From Flavobacteriaceae bacterium (lineage in GTDB: Bacteria > Bacteroidota > Bacteroidia > Flavobacteriales > Flavobacteriaceae), in contig JAOZLL010000003.1 of the NCBI GenBank assembly GCA_029934835.1, positions 5,796-64,375 on the forward strand: a stretch of DNA of 58,580 bases, in the 5' to 3' direction. How positions within the stretch are numbered: position 1 is the stretch's first letter; every line of letters starts with the position of its first letter. The notes below the pieces were generated by a model. The model ran no database searches. It saw nothing but the letters and a program-made list of their open reading frames with translations, and was not told the origin of the DNA. Below are positions 18,193 to 27,512 of the stretch, in pieces. The translations under genes were made by a program, and so were the position numbers.

Positions 18193-18472
18193 AAGTGTCT
18201 TACAAAACTATTTGGTGCTATTGGGACACTAATTATCCCAATTCGATCTTAGATTAATTTACAAATTAAAAAAAGGTATAATTTGTACTTCGAAAAGCTC
18301 AGTTCAAACTATAGTATTGAAAGGAATATCTGAACATTTTGATAGTTTTATACAAAAAAGAATGGCTTTTCATTTATTTTCCTTCGAGCTTGATATTTCC
18401 TTAAAAGACATTGTTAGTGAAGGTTTTGAGTAAAAATTCTCAATTCTTAATTTTTAATTCTTAATTATCTAC
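18193..18472. repeat. Gene-free stretch with a second copy of the 75-base repeat
   Basis: No gene is visible. Bases 18321-18395 match 14807-14881 at roughly 84% of positions by hand alignment, including CAAAAAAGA and GCTTGATA blocks. The TIR-like ends are poorly preserved here; only CTCAGTTCAAACT near 18299 recalls them. This appears to be a decayed relative of the 14735-15004 element. Confidence 0.5.
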
Positions 18473-18480
18473 TACCTTTG
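18473..18480 (+). promoter_or_regulatory. -7 box of hflX
   Basis: TACCTTTG, an exact TAnnTTTG match, ending six bases before the ATG at 18487. Transcription would start at or next to the start codon. Confidence 0.5.
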
Positions 18481-18486
18481 CTACTT

Positions 18487-19695
18487 ATGATTGATTATTC
18501 AAAGAAAAATATAGAAAAAGCGGTGTTAATCAGCGTTATAACACAGCAACAAGATGAGGTTAAAGCTATAGAATATCTTGATGAGTTAGAGTTTCTAACC
18601 CTAACAGCAGGAGGCAAAGCAGTAAAACGTTTTACGCAAAAATTGGAATATCCAAATCCTAAAACCTATATCGGAGTAGGGAAATTAGATGAGGTTAAAG
18701 ATTATATCGATGCACATCATATTGGTACTGCTATATTTGATGATGAATTAGCACCGGCGCAAATTCGAAATATCGAACGTATTCTTGATTGTAAAATCCT
18801 TGACCGAACAAATCTGATCTTAGATATTTTTGCACAACGTGCTCAAACCAGTTATGCAGTCACTCAAGTTGAATTGGCACAATATCAATATTTATTACCT
18901 CGCTTAACGCGCATGTGGACGCATCTCAGTCGTCAGAAAGGTGGTATCGGACTACGTGGTCCTGGAGAAACAGAGATAGAAACAGATAGACGTATTGTTC
19001 GTGATAAAATAACTTTACTACGTAAACGATTAGCTAAAATCGATAAACAAATGTCTGTTCAACGTAAAAATCGTGGTAAAATGATTCGTGTTGCTTTAGT
19101 CGGTTATACAAATGTTGGAAAATCTACTTTGATGAATGTCATTAGTAAAAGTGATGTGTTTGCCGAAAATAAACTTTTTGCAACACTTGACACAACCGTT
19201 CGTAAGGTGGTAATAAAAAACATCCCATTTTTATTAACAGATACGGTTGGTTTTATTAGAAAATTACCAACACAATTAGTCGAATCTTTTAAATCTACCT
19301 TAGACGAAGTTCGTGAGGCCGATTTATTGTTGCATATTGTAGATATATCACATCCTAATTTCGAGGATCATATTGCTTCGGTGAATACCATTCTACAAGA
19401 AATAGAAAGCGCTGATAAGCCAAATATCATGATTTTTAATAAAATAGATGCCTACACACATGAAACTATTGATGATGATGATTTGGTAACACAAAAAACC
19501 GCCGCTTTCTTTACCTTAGATGATTGGAAAAAAACTTACATGAATAAGGAAAATGAAAAAGCTGTTTTTATTTCAGCATTAAAAAAAGAAAACTTAGAGA
19601 CTTTTAAAAAGATGGTTTACGATCAAGTACGCGAACTGCATATTGCTCGTTTTCCTTACAATGATTTTTTGTATCAGGAATATGAAGAGGAATAA
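18487..19695 (+). CDS. hflX: GTPase HflX
   Basis: Ribosome-associated GTPase that splits stalled or heat-damaged 70S ribosomes. The 402-residue protein has the HflX N-terminal domain with the glycine-rich GGIGLRGPGETEIETDRR helix around residues 152-169. The GTPase domain follows: P-loop GYTNVGKS at 206-213, DTVGFIRKLP as G3, and NKID as G4. An in-frame TTG nine bases upstream (18478) falls inside the -7 box, so the ATG at 18487 is the likely start. The unit is monocistronic and closed by a strong terminator. Confidence 0.95.
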   Translation: MIDYSKKNIEKAVLISVITQQQDEVKAIEYLDELEFLTLTAGGKAVKRFTQKLEYPNPKTYIGVGKLDEVKDYIDAHHIGTAIFDDELAPAQIRNIERILDCKILDRTNLILDIFAQRAQTSYAVTQVELAQYQYLLPRLTRMWTHLSRQKGGIGLRGPGETEIETDRRIVRDKITLLRKRLAKIDKQMSVQRKNRGKMIRVALVGYTNVGKSTLMNVISKSDVFAENKLFATLDTTVRKVVIKNIPFLLTDTVGFIRKLPTQLVESFKSTLDEVREADLLLHIVDISHPNFEDHIASVNTILQEIESADKPNIMIFNKIDAYTHETIDDDDLVTQKTAAFFTLDDWKKTYMNKENEKAVFISALKKENLETFKKMVYDQVRELHIARFPYNDFLYQEYEEE

Positions 19696-19719
19696 AATAC
19701 AATAAACAAATTTCAAATA

Positions 19720-19766
19720 AAAAATCTCAAGCCTTGGTATAAATACTATAAGCTTGAGATTTTTCT
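19720..19766. terminator. Bidirectional terminator between hflX and the OmpH gene
   Basis: AAAAATCTCAAGC at 19720-19732 pairs with GCTTGAGATTTTT at 19752-19764. It has A and T runs on both sides and lies between convergent genes. Confidence 0.85.
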
Positions 19767-19785
19767 TTTGTATTTATTAAAAAAA

Positions 19786-20376
19786 CTAGTTTACAGGAGT
19801 TTCTTCTTTTAGTGTTTCTTTTGTATCAACTTCTTTTTCTATTTCAGTTTCAACAATTTTACCATCATTTTCTTTGAACTTTTTGTTCATTGCCACTAAA
19901 ATTGTTTCTGTTAGGTCTAATTCACTATCACCATATAATACGCTTCCAGCCTCGTTAGAACCTAAAATATAGGTATAGCCATTCGTTTTGGCATATTCTT
20001 TTACAAAGGCCTTTACATCATCAACAATCTTATCCATACGCTCTTGACCTTCTTTTTGCAATTGCCCATTTTCAGCCTGCTGCGTTTGTTGAATTTGTTG
20101 TTGTTTTATCATTAAAGCTTCGTACTTAGCTTGTCCTTTTTTTCTAGAAAATTTCTTAGCATTAGCTTGAAATTCTTGAACTTCTTTTTCAAAATCACCA
20201 GCTATTTGTTGGTATTTAGCTTGAAAAATGGCATTTTTTTCACCTAATTCTGTTTCTAATGCTTTAACAGCTTTATAATCTTGAACTAAATCGGAAGAGT
20301 CTACATATCCAATTTTTTGTTGTGTACAGGCACTTAAAGTAAGTACAGCAATAATCGCAATAACTACGTTTTTCAT
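19786..20376 (-). CDS. OmpH/Skp family periplasmic chaperone-like lipoprotein
   Basis: A 196-residue protein with the signal MKNVVIAIIAVLTLSACTQQ; LSAC is a lipobox, so it is probably membrane-anchored. It then has IGYVDSSDLVQDYKAVKALE, the conserved strand of Skp/OmpH proteins, followed by a long Gln- and Lys-rich helical region (about 50-135) that would form the tentacle-like arms. The segment GYTYILGSNEAGSVLYGDSELDLTE matches the family's C-terminal strand and a final acidic tail is added. Skp captures unfolded outer-membrane proteins in the periplasm. The lipid anchor and acidic tail differ from the classical soluble Skp. Confidence 0.85.
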   Translation of the reverse strand: MKNVVIAIIAVLTLSACTQQKIGYVDSSDLVQDYKAVKALETELGEKNAIFQAKYQQIAGDFEKEVQEFQANAKKFSRKKGQAKYEALMIKQQQIQQTQQAENGQLQKEGQERMDKIVDDVKAFVKEYAKTNGYTYILGSNEAGSVLYGDSELDLTETILVAMNKKFKENDGKIVETEIEKEVDTKETLKEETPVN

Positions 20377-20468
20377 GTTTTAATATTTATTGATTTAATA
20401 AGCCGCAAGATAGTTTATCTCATTAAAAACTGAAAATTAATACTTGAAAGTTTTAGTACTTTTACAAA

Positions 20469-20813
20469 ATGTTACGTGAATTAGATTAATTTTACCTAGA
20501 ACAACCTGAACCCAATAGGAGTTTCATGTTAAGTTTGCGTTCTTTTTTTCTAAAATATGATACTGAAATTACAGAGGCTTGGAAATATCGACTCCCTTTT
20601 TTCTACTACAAAAACAAACCGTTTTGCTATATTTGGAAGGATAGTAAAACACAGCAACCCTATATTGGTATTGTTAAAGCTAGTTTAATTGAGCATCCAT
20701 TATTAATACAAGGAAATAGAAAGAAAATAAAAATCATAAGTTTTAAACCCTCTGAAGATATTCCTGTTTTATTAATTGATGAAATTTTTCAATTGGCAAT
20801 GCAATTTTATTAA
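20469..20813 (+). pseudogene. DUF1801 family gene interrupted by an in-frame stop
   Basis: The full frame begins with ATG at 20469 and reads MLRELD, then TAA at 20487-20489, then FYLEQPEPNRSFMLSLRSFF and on to the normal end at 20813. From memory, intact relatives carry a similar sequence with a sense codon there (family pattern D-x-FY...EPN). A second ATG at 20526 could restart translation and give a 95-residue product that keeps ITEAWKYRLPFFYYKNKPFCYIW and QPYIGIVKASLIEHPLLI, most of the domain. So the gene is either inactivated or shortened at its N-terminus. A TACTTTTA element lies just before the first ATG. DUF1801 proteins are of unknown function. Confidence 0.7.
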
Positions 20814-20845
20814 CCTCCGTTCAGTCTAAAATTTTATTTATGAAA

Positions 20846-21265
20846 TCATTTAAAATTTGATGACTGAGCTATAAAGTTATCTCCTTCTTTTAAAACCCAC
20901 TCAGGAGGTAAATGGAGATAGTGTGCCCCTTTAGATTGTTTATAGGTAGGAATAACAAGTTCTATTTTGCCTTTTAATAAAAAGGATAATTCATAATTAT
21001 CCTTGATAGAAACTTCAGTAACCTGTAAATTTGAACCCGCATGTTTTAAAAGAAAATTATCATTGGCATGTTTACTATAATCAACAGACTCATAATAAAG
21101 CGCGGCATAGTAACGTATTTTCCAATATGATTTTACAGTGAGCGTAAAAGAGGTAAGCCTATTCTTGAAAACAAATGTATGCGAGTCGTCTTCATTTTTT
21201 CCTTCCCAAGATAAATACAAACCTTTACATTGATTAACTATTTCCCAAGTTTCATATTTGGACAT
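20846..21265 (-). CDS. Conserved hypothetical protein
   Basis: A 139-residue cytoplasmic protein without signal peptide or membrane helix. It is predominantly beta, with strands such as HTFVFKNRLTSFTLTVKSYW and ELSFLLKGKIELVIPTY and a final HLPPEWVLKEGDNFIAQ. I do not recognise the family. It starts four bases from the end of the DUF4136 lipoprotein gene upstream, so the two are likely co-transcribed. Intact frame and codon use like its neighbours suggest a real gene. Confidence 0.65.
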   Translation of the reverse strand: MSKYETWEIVNQCKGLYLSWEGKNEDDSHTFVFKNRLTSFTLTVKSYWKIRYYAALYYESVDYSKHANDNFLLKHAGSNLQVTEVSIKDNYELSFLLKGKIELVIPTYKQSKGAHYLHLPPEWVLKEGDNFIAQSSNFK

Positions 21266-21268
21266 AGT

Positions 21269-21784
21269 TTATTTTTCGGGTGGATATTTTTCTAAAATCT
21301 CTCTAACAAAATTCTGAATATTAGCTTCGCGCTTTTCTAGTTTAGATGATTTTGATAATGCACCACTACCGATTCCTTGCCAAATTAGTTTTTTGCTCGT
21401 ACGATCGATAATATCAATAAATAAAGAACCTTCTGTATGTTTTGTAATTTGTTGTCTGTGATAAGGTCCGTAGTAATAAGGGTTGTAATTATTATAAATA
21501 TCAATTTTTTCACGCGACTTAGTAAAAATACTCACCAACATATCAGGATTTTCAGATTTTGTAAAACCTTTTGCTGCCATTTCAACTTCAATCGCTTTTA
21601 AAATACGACGTTTATCAATATCTGAAATAGGAGCTTTGTCAATTCCTGTTTTATAGAATGCAAAAGTTTTGTATTGATCAAAATTCGTTTTAGCTTCATA
21701 ATCTGTACTTACTTTAACACTACTACAAGCATTTAAAATAAGTAAGACAATCACGGAAAAAGATAAAAATTTAAAGACCTTCAT
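21269..21784 (-). CDS. DUF4136 family lipoprotein
   Basis: A 171-residue lipoprotein. The signal MKVFKFLSFSVIVLLILNAC ends in a lipobox, and the mature part begins SSVKVSTDYEAKTNFDQYKTF, the typical start of DUF4136. LIWQGIGSGAL and the C-terminal EREANIQNFVREILEKYPP are also family features. The open frame extends 16 codons upstream, but only the ATG at 21784 gives a correct signal peptide. DUF4136 proteins are envelope lipoproteins of unknown role. It lies 44 bases after hutU and 3 before the next small gene, so it may be read through from hutU. Confidence 0.88.
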   Translation of the reverse strand: MKVFKFLSFSVIVLLILNACSSVKVSTDYEAKTNFDQYKTFAFYKTGIDKAPISDIDKRRILKAIEVEMAAKGFTKSENPDMLVSIFTKSREKIDIYNNYNPYYYGPYHRQQITKHTEGSLFIDIIDRTSKKLIWQGIGSGALSKSSKLEKREANIQNFVREILEKYPPEK

Positions 21785-21828
21785 AATAAATTGGTTTAAG
21801 TTATTTATACGAATAATAACATCAAGAA

Positions 21829-23829
21829 TCATTCCATACTATCCAATAATTTATCATCTACTAAATTGGGTAAGGTAACTTTTAATCGAGGTTCTTGTTT
21901 CATAGCACGTTTTGCACTGAAAATTGCCCCTTCATTACGTGCCCAAGATCGTCTTGCAATACCATTATTTACATCCCAATGTAACATGGATTTGAGTCTA
22001 TTACTCGCTTCTGGAGATCCATCTAGTAACATACCAAATCCACCATTGATAACTTCGCCCCAACCAACTCCACCACCATTGTGAATGGAAACCCAAGTGG
22101 CGCCTCTAAAACTATCACCAATAACATTTTGAATGGCCATATCAGCTGTAAACTGTGATCCATCATAAATATTAGATGTTTCTCGGTACGGTGAATCTGT
22201 ACCTGAAACATCATGGTGATCACGACCTAAAACTATTGGAGCTGATAATTTACCATTCTTTATAGCTTGATTAAAAGCTTCAGCAATTTGCATACGACCA
22301 ATAGCATCAGCATATAGAATTCGTGCTTGTGAACCTACAACTAACTTGTTTTCTTGTGCTCCTTTTATCCATTGAATATTGTCATCCATCTGTTGTTGGA
22401 TTTCAATTGGTGATTCTTGTTTTAATTTTTCTAAGACATCGGTTGCTATCTGATCTGTCAACAACAAATCATCGGGATTTGCACTGGTACAAACCCATCT
22501 AAAAGGTCCAAACCCATAATCAAAACACATTGGTCCCATAATATCCTCCACATAACTTGAATACTTAAAACCACTTGGCGTATCTGCCTTAATATCGGCA
22601 CCAGCTCTACTTGCCTCCAATAAAAAGGCATTTCCATAATCAAAAAAGTAAGTACCTTTTGCTGTATGTTTATTTATCGCATCAGTTTGACGACGTAAAG
22701 ATTTTTGTACTTTTTCTTTAAATAATTTCGGGTTTTCAGCCATCATAGCATTAGCGTCCTCAAAAGGCAAATCAACTGGATAATAGCCACCAGCCCATGG
22801 ATTATGTAATGAAGTTTGATCACTTCCTAATTCTATAAAAATATCCTTTTTGTCGAAATATTCCCATACCTCTACAATATTACCGTGATAAGCAATTGAT
22901 ACTATTTCTTTATTGGTTTTTGCTTCTTGTACTCTTTTTGCTAATTTCCCAACATCATCATAAACCTCATCAACCCAATTTTGAGAATACCGTGTTTCTA
23001 CAGCTTTAGTATTTACCTCAGCGCAAACAGTGACACATCCTGCAATATTTCCGGCTTTTGGCTGTGCACCACTCATGCCTCCTAAACCTGAGGTGACGAA
23101 GAGTTTCCCTGCTAATCCTTCTCCTTTTTTTGAAATTTTTCTACCTGCATTAAGTACAGTAATAGTTGTTCCATGCACAATACCTTGTGGACCAATATAC
23201 ATAAAACTACCTGCGGTCATTTGCCCATATTGAGTCACTCCTAAAGCATTAAATTTTTCCCAATCATCTTGTTTTGAGTAGTTTGGAATCATCATGCCAT
23301 TTGTTACAACAACTCTTGGAGACTCTTTATGTGAAGGGAAAATACCCATAGGATGTCCAGAATACATCGCTAAAGTTTGCTCACAAGTCATTTCACTCAA
23401 ATACTGCATTGTCAATAAATATTGTGCCCAATTTTGAAAAACAGCTCCGTTTCCACCATAAGTAATCAATTCATGAGGATGTTGTGCCACTACATAATTC
23501 AAATTATTTTGAATCATGTGCATAATGGCTTTAGCTTGTTGACACTTTCCTGGATATTCCCCAATCGGTCGTGCATACATAGAATAATCTGGGCGAAAAC
23601 GATACATATAGATACGACCATATTTACGTAATTCATCTGAAAATTCTGTTGCTAAAATAGGATGGTGTTTCTTATCAAAATACCGTAAAGCATTGCGAAT
23701 GGCTAATTTTTTATCTGATTTTGATAGAATATCCTTCCTTTTCGGAGCATGATTTAGATTGGAATCAAATGCTTTAAATGGAGGTAATTCGTTAGGAATT
23801 CCTTGTACTATTTCTTTTTTAAAAGTCAT
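21829..23829 (-). CDS. hutU: Urocanate hydratase
   Basis: Second step of histidine degradation: converts urocanate to 4-imidazolone-5-propionate using tightly bound NAD. The 666-residue protein is longer than the roughly 560-residue Proteobacterial/Bacillus form, as is common for the Bacteroidota version. Typical segments are YGGNGAVFQNWAQYLLTMQY, ETLAMYSGHPMG-like MYSGHPMGIFPS, SGLGGMSGAQPKAGN (NAD-binding glycine-rich loop), DRHHDVSGTDSPYRETSNI-like DHHDVSGTDSPYRET, and NGGGVGWGEVINGGFGM near the end. No hutH, hutI or hutG is adjacent, so the pathway is scattered or elsewhere in the genome. Confidence 0.95.
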   Translation of the reverse strand: MTFKKEIVQGIPNELPPFKAFDSNLNHAPKRKDILSKSDKKLAIRNALRYFDKKHHPILATEFSDELRKYGRIYMYRFRPDYSMYARPIGEYPGKCQQAKAIMHMIQNNLNYVVAQHPHELITYGGNGAVFQNWAQYLLTMQYLSEMTCEQTLAMYSGHPMGIFPSHKESPRVVVTNGMMIPNYSKQDDWEKFNALGVTQYGQMTAGSFMYIGPQGIVHGTTITVLNAGRKISKKGEGLAGKLFVTSGLGGMSGAQPKAGNIAGCVTVCAEVNTKAVETRYSQNWVDEVYDDVGKLAKRVQEAKTNKEIVSIAYHGNIVEVWEYFDKKDIFIELGSDQTSLHNPWAGGYYPVDLPFEDANAMMAENPKLFKEKVQKSLRRQTDAINKHTAKGTYFFDYGNAFLLEASRAGADIKADTPSGFKYSSYVEDIMGPMCFDYGFGPFRWVCTSANPDDLLLTDQIATDVLEKLKQESPIEIQQQMDDNIQWIKGAQENKLVVGSQARILYADAIGRMQIAEAFNQAIKNGKLSAPIVLGRDHHDVSGTDSPYRETSNIYDGSQFTADMAIQNVIGDSFRGATWVSIHNGGGVGWGEVINGGFGMLLDGSPEASNRLKSMLHWDVNNGIARRSWARNEGAIFSAKRAMKQEPRLKVTLPNLVDDKLLDSME

Positions 23830-24003
23830 TGATGTGTGTTTTTTAAAGTGTAAAAATACAAAAAACCATCTGCTTATAAAGCTGTTATAACACTAGGTTT
23901 CTATAAATATGATAATGACTTATTTTTTTGTAACTTTACGTTGACATTCATCCACAGCTCTGAGTGAATATTTGTTTATAGTAACATTTTAAATTTTTAA
24001 ATA

Positions 24004-24345
24004 ATGAATACAACCTCCACCAATTGGACTCATGACGAATTTAAAGCCTATATATTATTATATGCTGCAAATTGTGACCACATAGAAAATCGTCAAGAAC
24101 GTGAGTATATTTTATCTAAAGTTGACAGAAAAACCTATGAAGATATTCATTATGAGTTGGATGCTGATAATGATTATCAAAGTATTCAAAAAATTATTGC
24201 AAGTATTGAAAGATTTGACTATTCAGAAAGTGAACTACAACGGCTTACTGCTGAAATAATGGAGCTTTTCCTTGCCGATGATGAACTAGATACGGTTGAA
24301 CAGTGTATTTACATGATGCTAAAAAAAATCTTAAATAAAAATTAA
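24004..24345 (+). CDS. Small conserved protein, TerB-like helical
   Basis: A 113-residue, acidic, all-helical cytoplasmic protein. The pattern YILLYAANCDHIENRQEREYI, then ELFLADDELDTVEQCIYMML near the end, recalls the paired acidic helices of TerB-like domains, which bind metal. The resemblance is by eye only. It has no signal peptide. It is monocistronic and followed by a hairpin terminator at 24358-24411. The function is unknown. Confidence 0.65.
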   Translation: MNTTSTNWTHDEFKAYILLYAANCDHIENRQEREYILSKVDRKTYEDIHYELDADNDYQSIQKIIASIERFDYSESELQRLTAEIMELFLADDELDTVEQCIYMMLKKILNKN

Positions 24346-24357
24346 AGAAATTTTTAT

Positions 24358-24411
24358 AAAAAAATCTCATACTAAACTCAGTTTAATAGTGTTAGATATA
24401 AGATTTTTTTA
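24358..24411 (+). terminator. Terminator of the TerB-like gene
   Basis: A-rich AAAAAATCTCAT at about 24358-24370 pairs with ATATAAGATTTTTT at about 24396-24409 around a long loop, ending in a T run. Confidence 0.5.
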
Positions 24412-24487
24412 AGTGTAATATGCTAAATATTATTCTTATATCTAATAGCAGAGCGGTCTAATACCTTTCACTAAACAATATTATTTA

Positions 24488-24519
24488 TAAAAAAAGCAGC
24501 CACTAAATAATGACTGCTT
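24488..24519 (-). terminator. Terminator of the haem-uptake operon
   Basis: AAGCAGCCA and TGACTGCTT form a stem with one mismatch. On the minus strand it is followed by a U run, about 30 bases after the stop of the HmuY-like gene. Confidence 0.65.
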
Positions 24520-24551
24520 CGTAATTAACATTAACCAAATCTAAATGTATA

Positions 24552-25160
24552 TTATTCAAAAGTACGAGATCCGTTACTTTGATAAGTATATTTAAAGTTT
24601 AGATAACCAGAGTCACCCAAATCATTATAAAAACCTATTATTTTTATTTTAGCATAGTTTCCATTAGCTGTTTTTACGATATAAATATGATTGTTTGGTG
24701 CATAGACAGGTGGAGGTCCGCTAAATTCAATTGTACCAATAAATAGAATATTGCCATTAGAAGCCATCATAGTTGGTGGCATTGTCGCTATACTTTCTAC
24801 TATTTGAATAGAGCTATCTAACATATAACCAGACTCTGGCGCTTCAAAAACAGTATCATAATTAACTTCTCCAGCATCAATAGCAGCTGCTTCACCAGAT
24901 CCAGAAACACCACCATTAGTACGCACGTTGTAGCGGTTAAATGCTATATCCCAACTGGTATTAGTTTGATAATTACTATTATCAACTCCACTAACTTCCG
25001 CTCCAGATGAAAATGAAAAATAGATCCAATCTTCACCATAATCTGTTGTACGGCTCAGTGTTACTTCTTCTGTATTTACCGATTGCTCATCATCATTTTC
25101 ACAGGCACTAAATAGACTGATAAATGCTACTAGAATAACGAATTTACTTAAATGTGTCAT
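24552..25160 (-). CDS. HmuY-like haem-binding lipoprotein
   Basis: A 202-residue lipoprotein. The signal MTHLSKFVILVAFISLFSAC ends in a lipobox. It contains the HmuY pattern: EDWIYFSFSSGAEV, then TNTSWDIAFNRYNVRTNGG with following acidic strands, and YAKIKIIGFYNDLGDSGYLNFKYTYQ at the end. HmuY family proteins are surface haemophores that pass haem to a TonB receptor; the best studied is from Porphyromonas. The gene is 21 bases downstream of a TonB-dependent receptor, the usual hmuR-hmuY order. I cannot confirm the haem-ligating His pair by eye. Confidence 0.88.
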   Translation of the reverse strand: MTHLSKFVILVAFISLFSACENDDEQSVNTEEVTLSRTTDYGEDWIYFSFSSGAEVSGVDNSNYQTNTSWDIAFNRYNVRTNGGVSGSGEAAAIDAGEVNYDTVFEAPESGYMLDSSIQIVESIATMPPTMMASNGNILFIGTIEFSGPPPVYAPNNHIYIVKTANGNYAKIKIIGFYNDLGDSGYLNFKYTYQSNGSRTFE

Positions 25161-25181
25161 TTGTTTATTATTTGTATTTAA

Positions 25182-27482
25182 TTAAAAAAAAGATTCAATA
25201 TTAAATTTTAATCCGGCAAAAAAACTTCTACCAGGATTTACATAAGTGTCAAAGGTGATTAAATCTGCGTGATAATCTAATAGATTGTTAATTCCAAAAG
25301 TTAGACTACCATAATCTTTGTATGTTTGATTAATAGCAAGTCTCCAAATACTATAATCATCATAATGAATTGGATAATTTGCTACTACTGATTCAGTATT
25401 ATAAGTTAGATCATCTAGTACATTAAAATCTTTAGCACCTATATATTTACCCGTTATAGTAGCATTGAGATTGTAGTCATTTTTTTGATAAATATAACCA
25501 ACTTGAATACTTGCAGTATGTGGACTAATACTAGATACTCGAACACCTTCCTCTCTAGATTCTTTTACATAAGAATATGCTAATTTTATATGTAATGATT
25601 TTATCGGATGATATTGCAGTAAATAATCTGCCCCGTACAACTTGGTGTTTTGTGTATTGTGATATTGATAAATAGTTTGGTTTTCAAACCACAAACCTTC
25701 TATCTTATCTTTAAAAGCATTACGATAAAGACTTAAAGAAGTATTAACTTTCGATTTTGAATATTCTATAGAGGTTGAGATATAGTGATTGGTTTCAGGC
25801 TTTAAGTCATCATTCCCTTTGATAATAAACAGACCTATCATATCCCAATCCATATAAAGTTCTTTTAGGTTAGGGGAACGATATCCTGCAGCATAATTTC
25901 CCCTAATCGTAATAGGATGTTTTTTATACATCAAAGATGCTTTTGGTGTAAAATTCATTCCAAATGAACTGTGGTGTTCGCTTCTTAATCCTAAGATCAA
26001 ATTCCATTTTTCAGAAAACCTAATATCATCTTGTAAAAACAAAACTCCATTGGAAACCGATTTTGTCACCAATTGATCTTCAACAAAAAATTTAGATAAA
26101 AGAGATTCATTTAAATATTCAGTGCCAGCCGTTAATACCTGTTTTGTACTTAATTCATAAACACCTGTAATTTTGGGATTGCTGACATGATGACTATACT
26201 TAAGATTCTGGTCATTCAATGGTTCTATATAGTCATATTTATTATAAACATCATCATGGTAACTAAAACTATATGAGCTAAATTTATTTGGTCTATAGCG
26301 TGTTTTTATGGTGTAATTAAAATCTATGTATTTGTCATGTTTATTGTCAAAATATAAAAAATCTGCTACTTCATGTTGGTAATAACTTCCTGTTAGGTTT
26401 ATTTCTAATTTGTCATTGGGGTTATAACCTATTGATTGTGTTATTGTATAATCTTTTGATCCATTTATATTGGATGGTTCCAAGTCTTTTTCTTGAATAA
26501 TTAAAGTGTCTATTTCAATATAATTTTTTACTATTGAATCCGCATCATATAACTGATAGGCATCTGATGATTTCTGAGTAAAATTAGTTTTAGAATACCA
26601 TTTACCACGATTAAATCCGAAGCTGTAATTTTGAGTTAAATTGGCTTTGTCTAAGCTTTTTTTAGCATCATAATAATCCGAATTTTTTGATAAATCTGGA
26701 TAATTCGTATCAAAAGGACTTTCGTATTGCAAGGCTACAGATCCATAAAAAGGTTTTTTAGATTTTTTAGTAATAATATTGATAACAGCACCCATTGCCT
26801 GCGAACCATATAAAGTTGAGGTAGCTCCTTTAACAATCTCAATTTGATCAATCTCATGTGTGTTTAATCTTGAGTAATCAACATTTGAACCCGTTTCACC
26901 TGCCATTCGTTCACCATCTATCAAAATAAGAATATTCTTTGATTCTAAACCTTGAGCAGTTAAATTACTTCCAAAGCCTACATTATTAAATTTAATACTT
27001 GGAATATCAGCAGATAAAACATCTTGTACAGTTTGCAGGCCACGACTTTGTATTTGTTTTGCTGTAATAACTTGTGTAAGAACAGGTGTGTTCTTAAGTG
27101 ATTTTTCTGTTCGTGTAGCAGTTACAACCACCTGATCTAGATTAAAGACATCTGTTTCTAAAAAAAAGGTTTTAGTAGTATTGGGGTAAATGGTATCAAG
27201 TACAGTTTTAAAACCAGTATAAGAAATGCGCAACATACTTTTGTTAGTAATCAAATTTGGGGTAGTACCTTTGTGATTAGTGCTTGAATAATGCTTTTGG
27301 AGAGAAGTAAGATCTGTAAAAATAATTGTCACATCAGGTACTGCTATTCCAGTGCTAGCATCTTTAACTTCTATATAATCAGTTTGTGAAAAAATTGGAC
27401 TAACAAAAAAAAGAATAGAAATCACAAGAATTAGCCGGCTAGGACTATTAGCTGTGAACATGATATCTAAGAATAGTTTCAT
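25182..27482 (-). CDS. TonB-dependent receptor, probably for haem (HmuR-like)
   Basis: An outer-membrane receptor of 766 residues. A signal peptide is followed by a carboxypeptidase-regulatory-like domain (about 35-115). Next comes a plug with VVVTATRTEKSLKNTPVLTQ, LILIDGERMAGETGS and IEIVKGATSTLYGSQAMGAV, then a 22-strand barrel ending in Phe-Phe. The frame opens further upstream at a TTG (27515), but that codon lies inside a -7 box, so the ATG at 27482 (or 27461) is preferred. It is co-transcribed with an HmuY-like lipoprotein gene and divergent from an AraC regulator. Haem as the cargo is inferred from HmuY. Confidence 0.92.
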   Translation of the reverse strand: MKLFLDIMFTANSPSRLILVISILFFVSPIFSQTDYIEVKDASTGIAVPDVTIIFTDLTSLQKHYSSTNHKGTTPNLITNKSMLRISYTGFKTVLDTIYPNTTKTFFLETDVFNLDQVVVTATRTEKSLKNTPVLTQVITAKQIQSRGLQTVQDVLSADIPSIKFNNVGFGSNLTAQGLESKNILILIDGERMAGETGSNVDYSRLNTHEIDQIEIVKGATSTLYGSQAMGAVINIITKKSKKPFYGSVALQYESPFDTNYPDLSKNSDYYDAKKSLDKANLTQNYSFGFNRGKWYSKTNFTQKSSDAYQLYDADSIVKNYIEIDTLIIQEKDLEPSNINGSKDYTITQSIGYNPNDKLEINLTGSYYQHEVADFLYFDNKHDKYIDFNYTIKTRYRPNKFSSYSFSYHDDVYNKYDYIEPLNDQNLKYSHHVSNPKITGVYELSTKQVLTAGTEYLNESLLSKFFVEDQLVTKSVSNGVLFLQDDIRFSEKWNLILGLRSEHHSSFGMNFTPKASLMYKKHPITIRGNYAAGYRSPNLKELYMDWDMIGLFIIKGNDDLKPETNHYISTSIEYSKSKVNTSLSLYRNAFKDKIEGLWFENQTIYQYHNTQNTKLYGADYLLQYHPIKSLHIKLAYSYVKESREEGVRVSSISPHTASIQVGYIYQKNDYNLNATITGKYIGAKDFNVLDDLTYNTESVVANYPIHYDDYSIWRLAINQTYKDYGSLTFGINNLLDYHADLITFDTYVNPGRSFFAGLKFNIESFF

Positions 27483-27512
27483 TAATAAAAATAATTTCTT
27501 AAAAAGACTTGG

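Noticed and set aside
21866-23631. Several short frames opposite hutU
   Set aside because: They are antisense or out-of-frame shadows of a strongly conserved gene.
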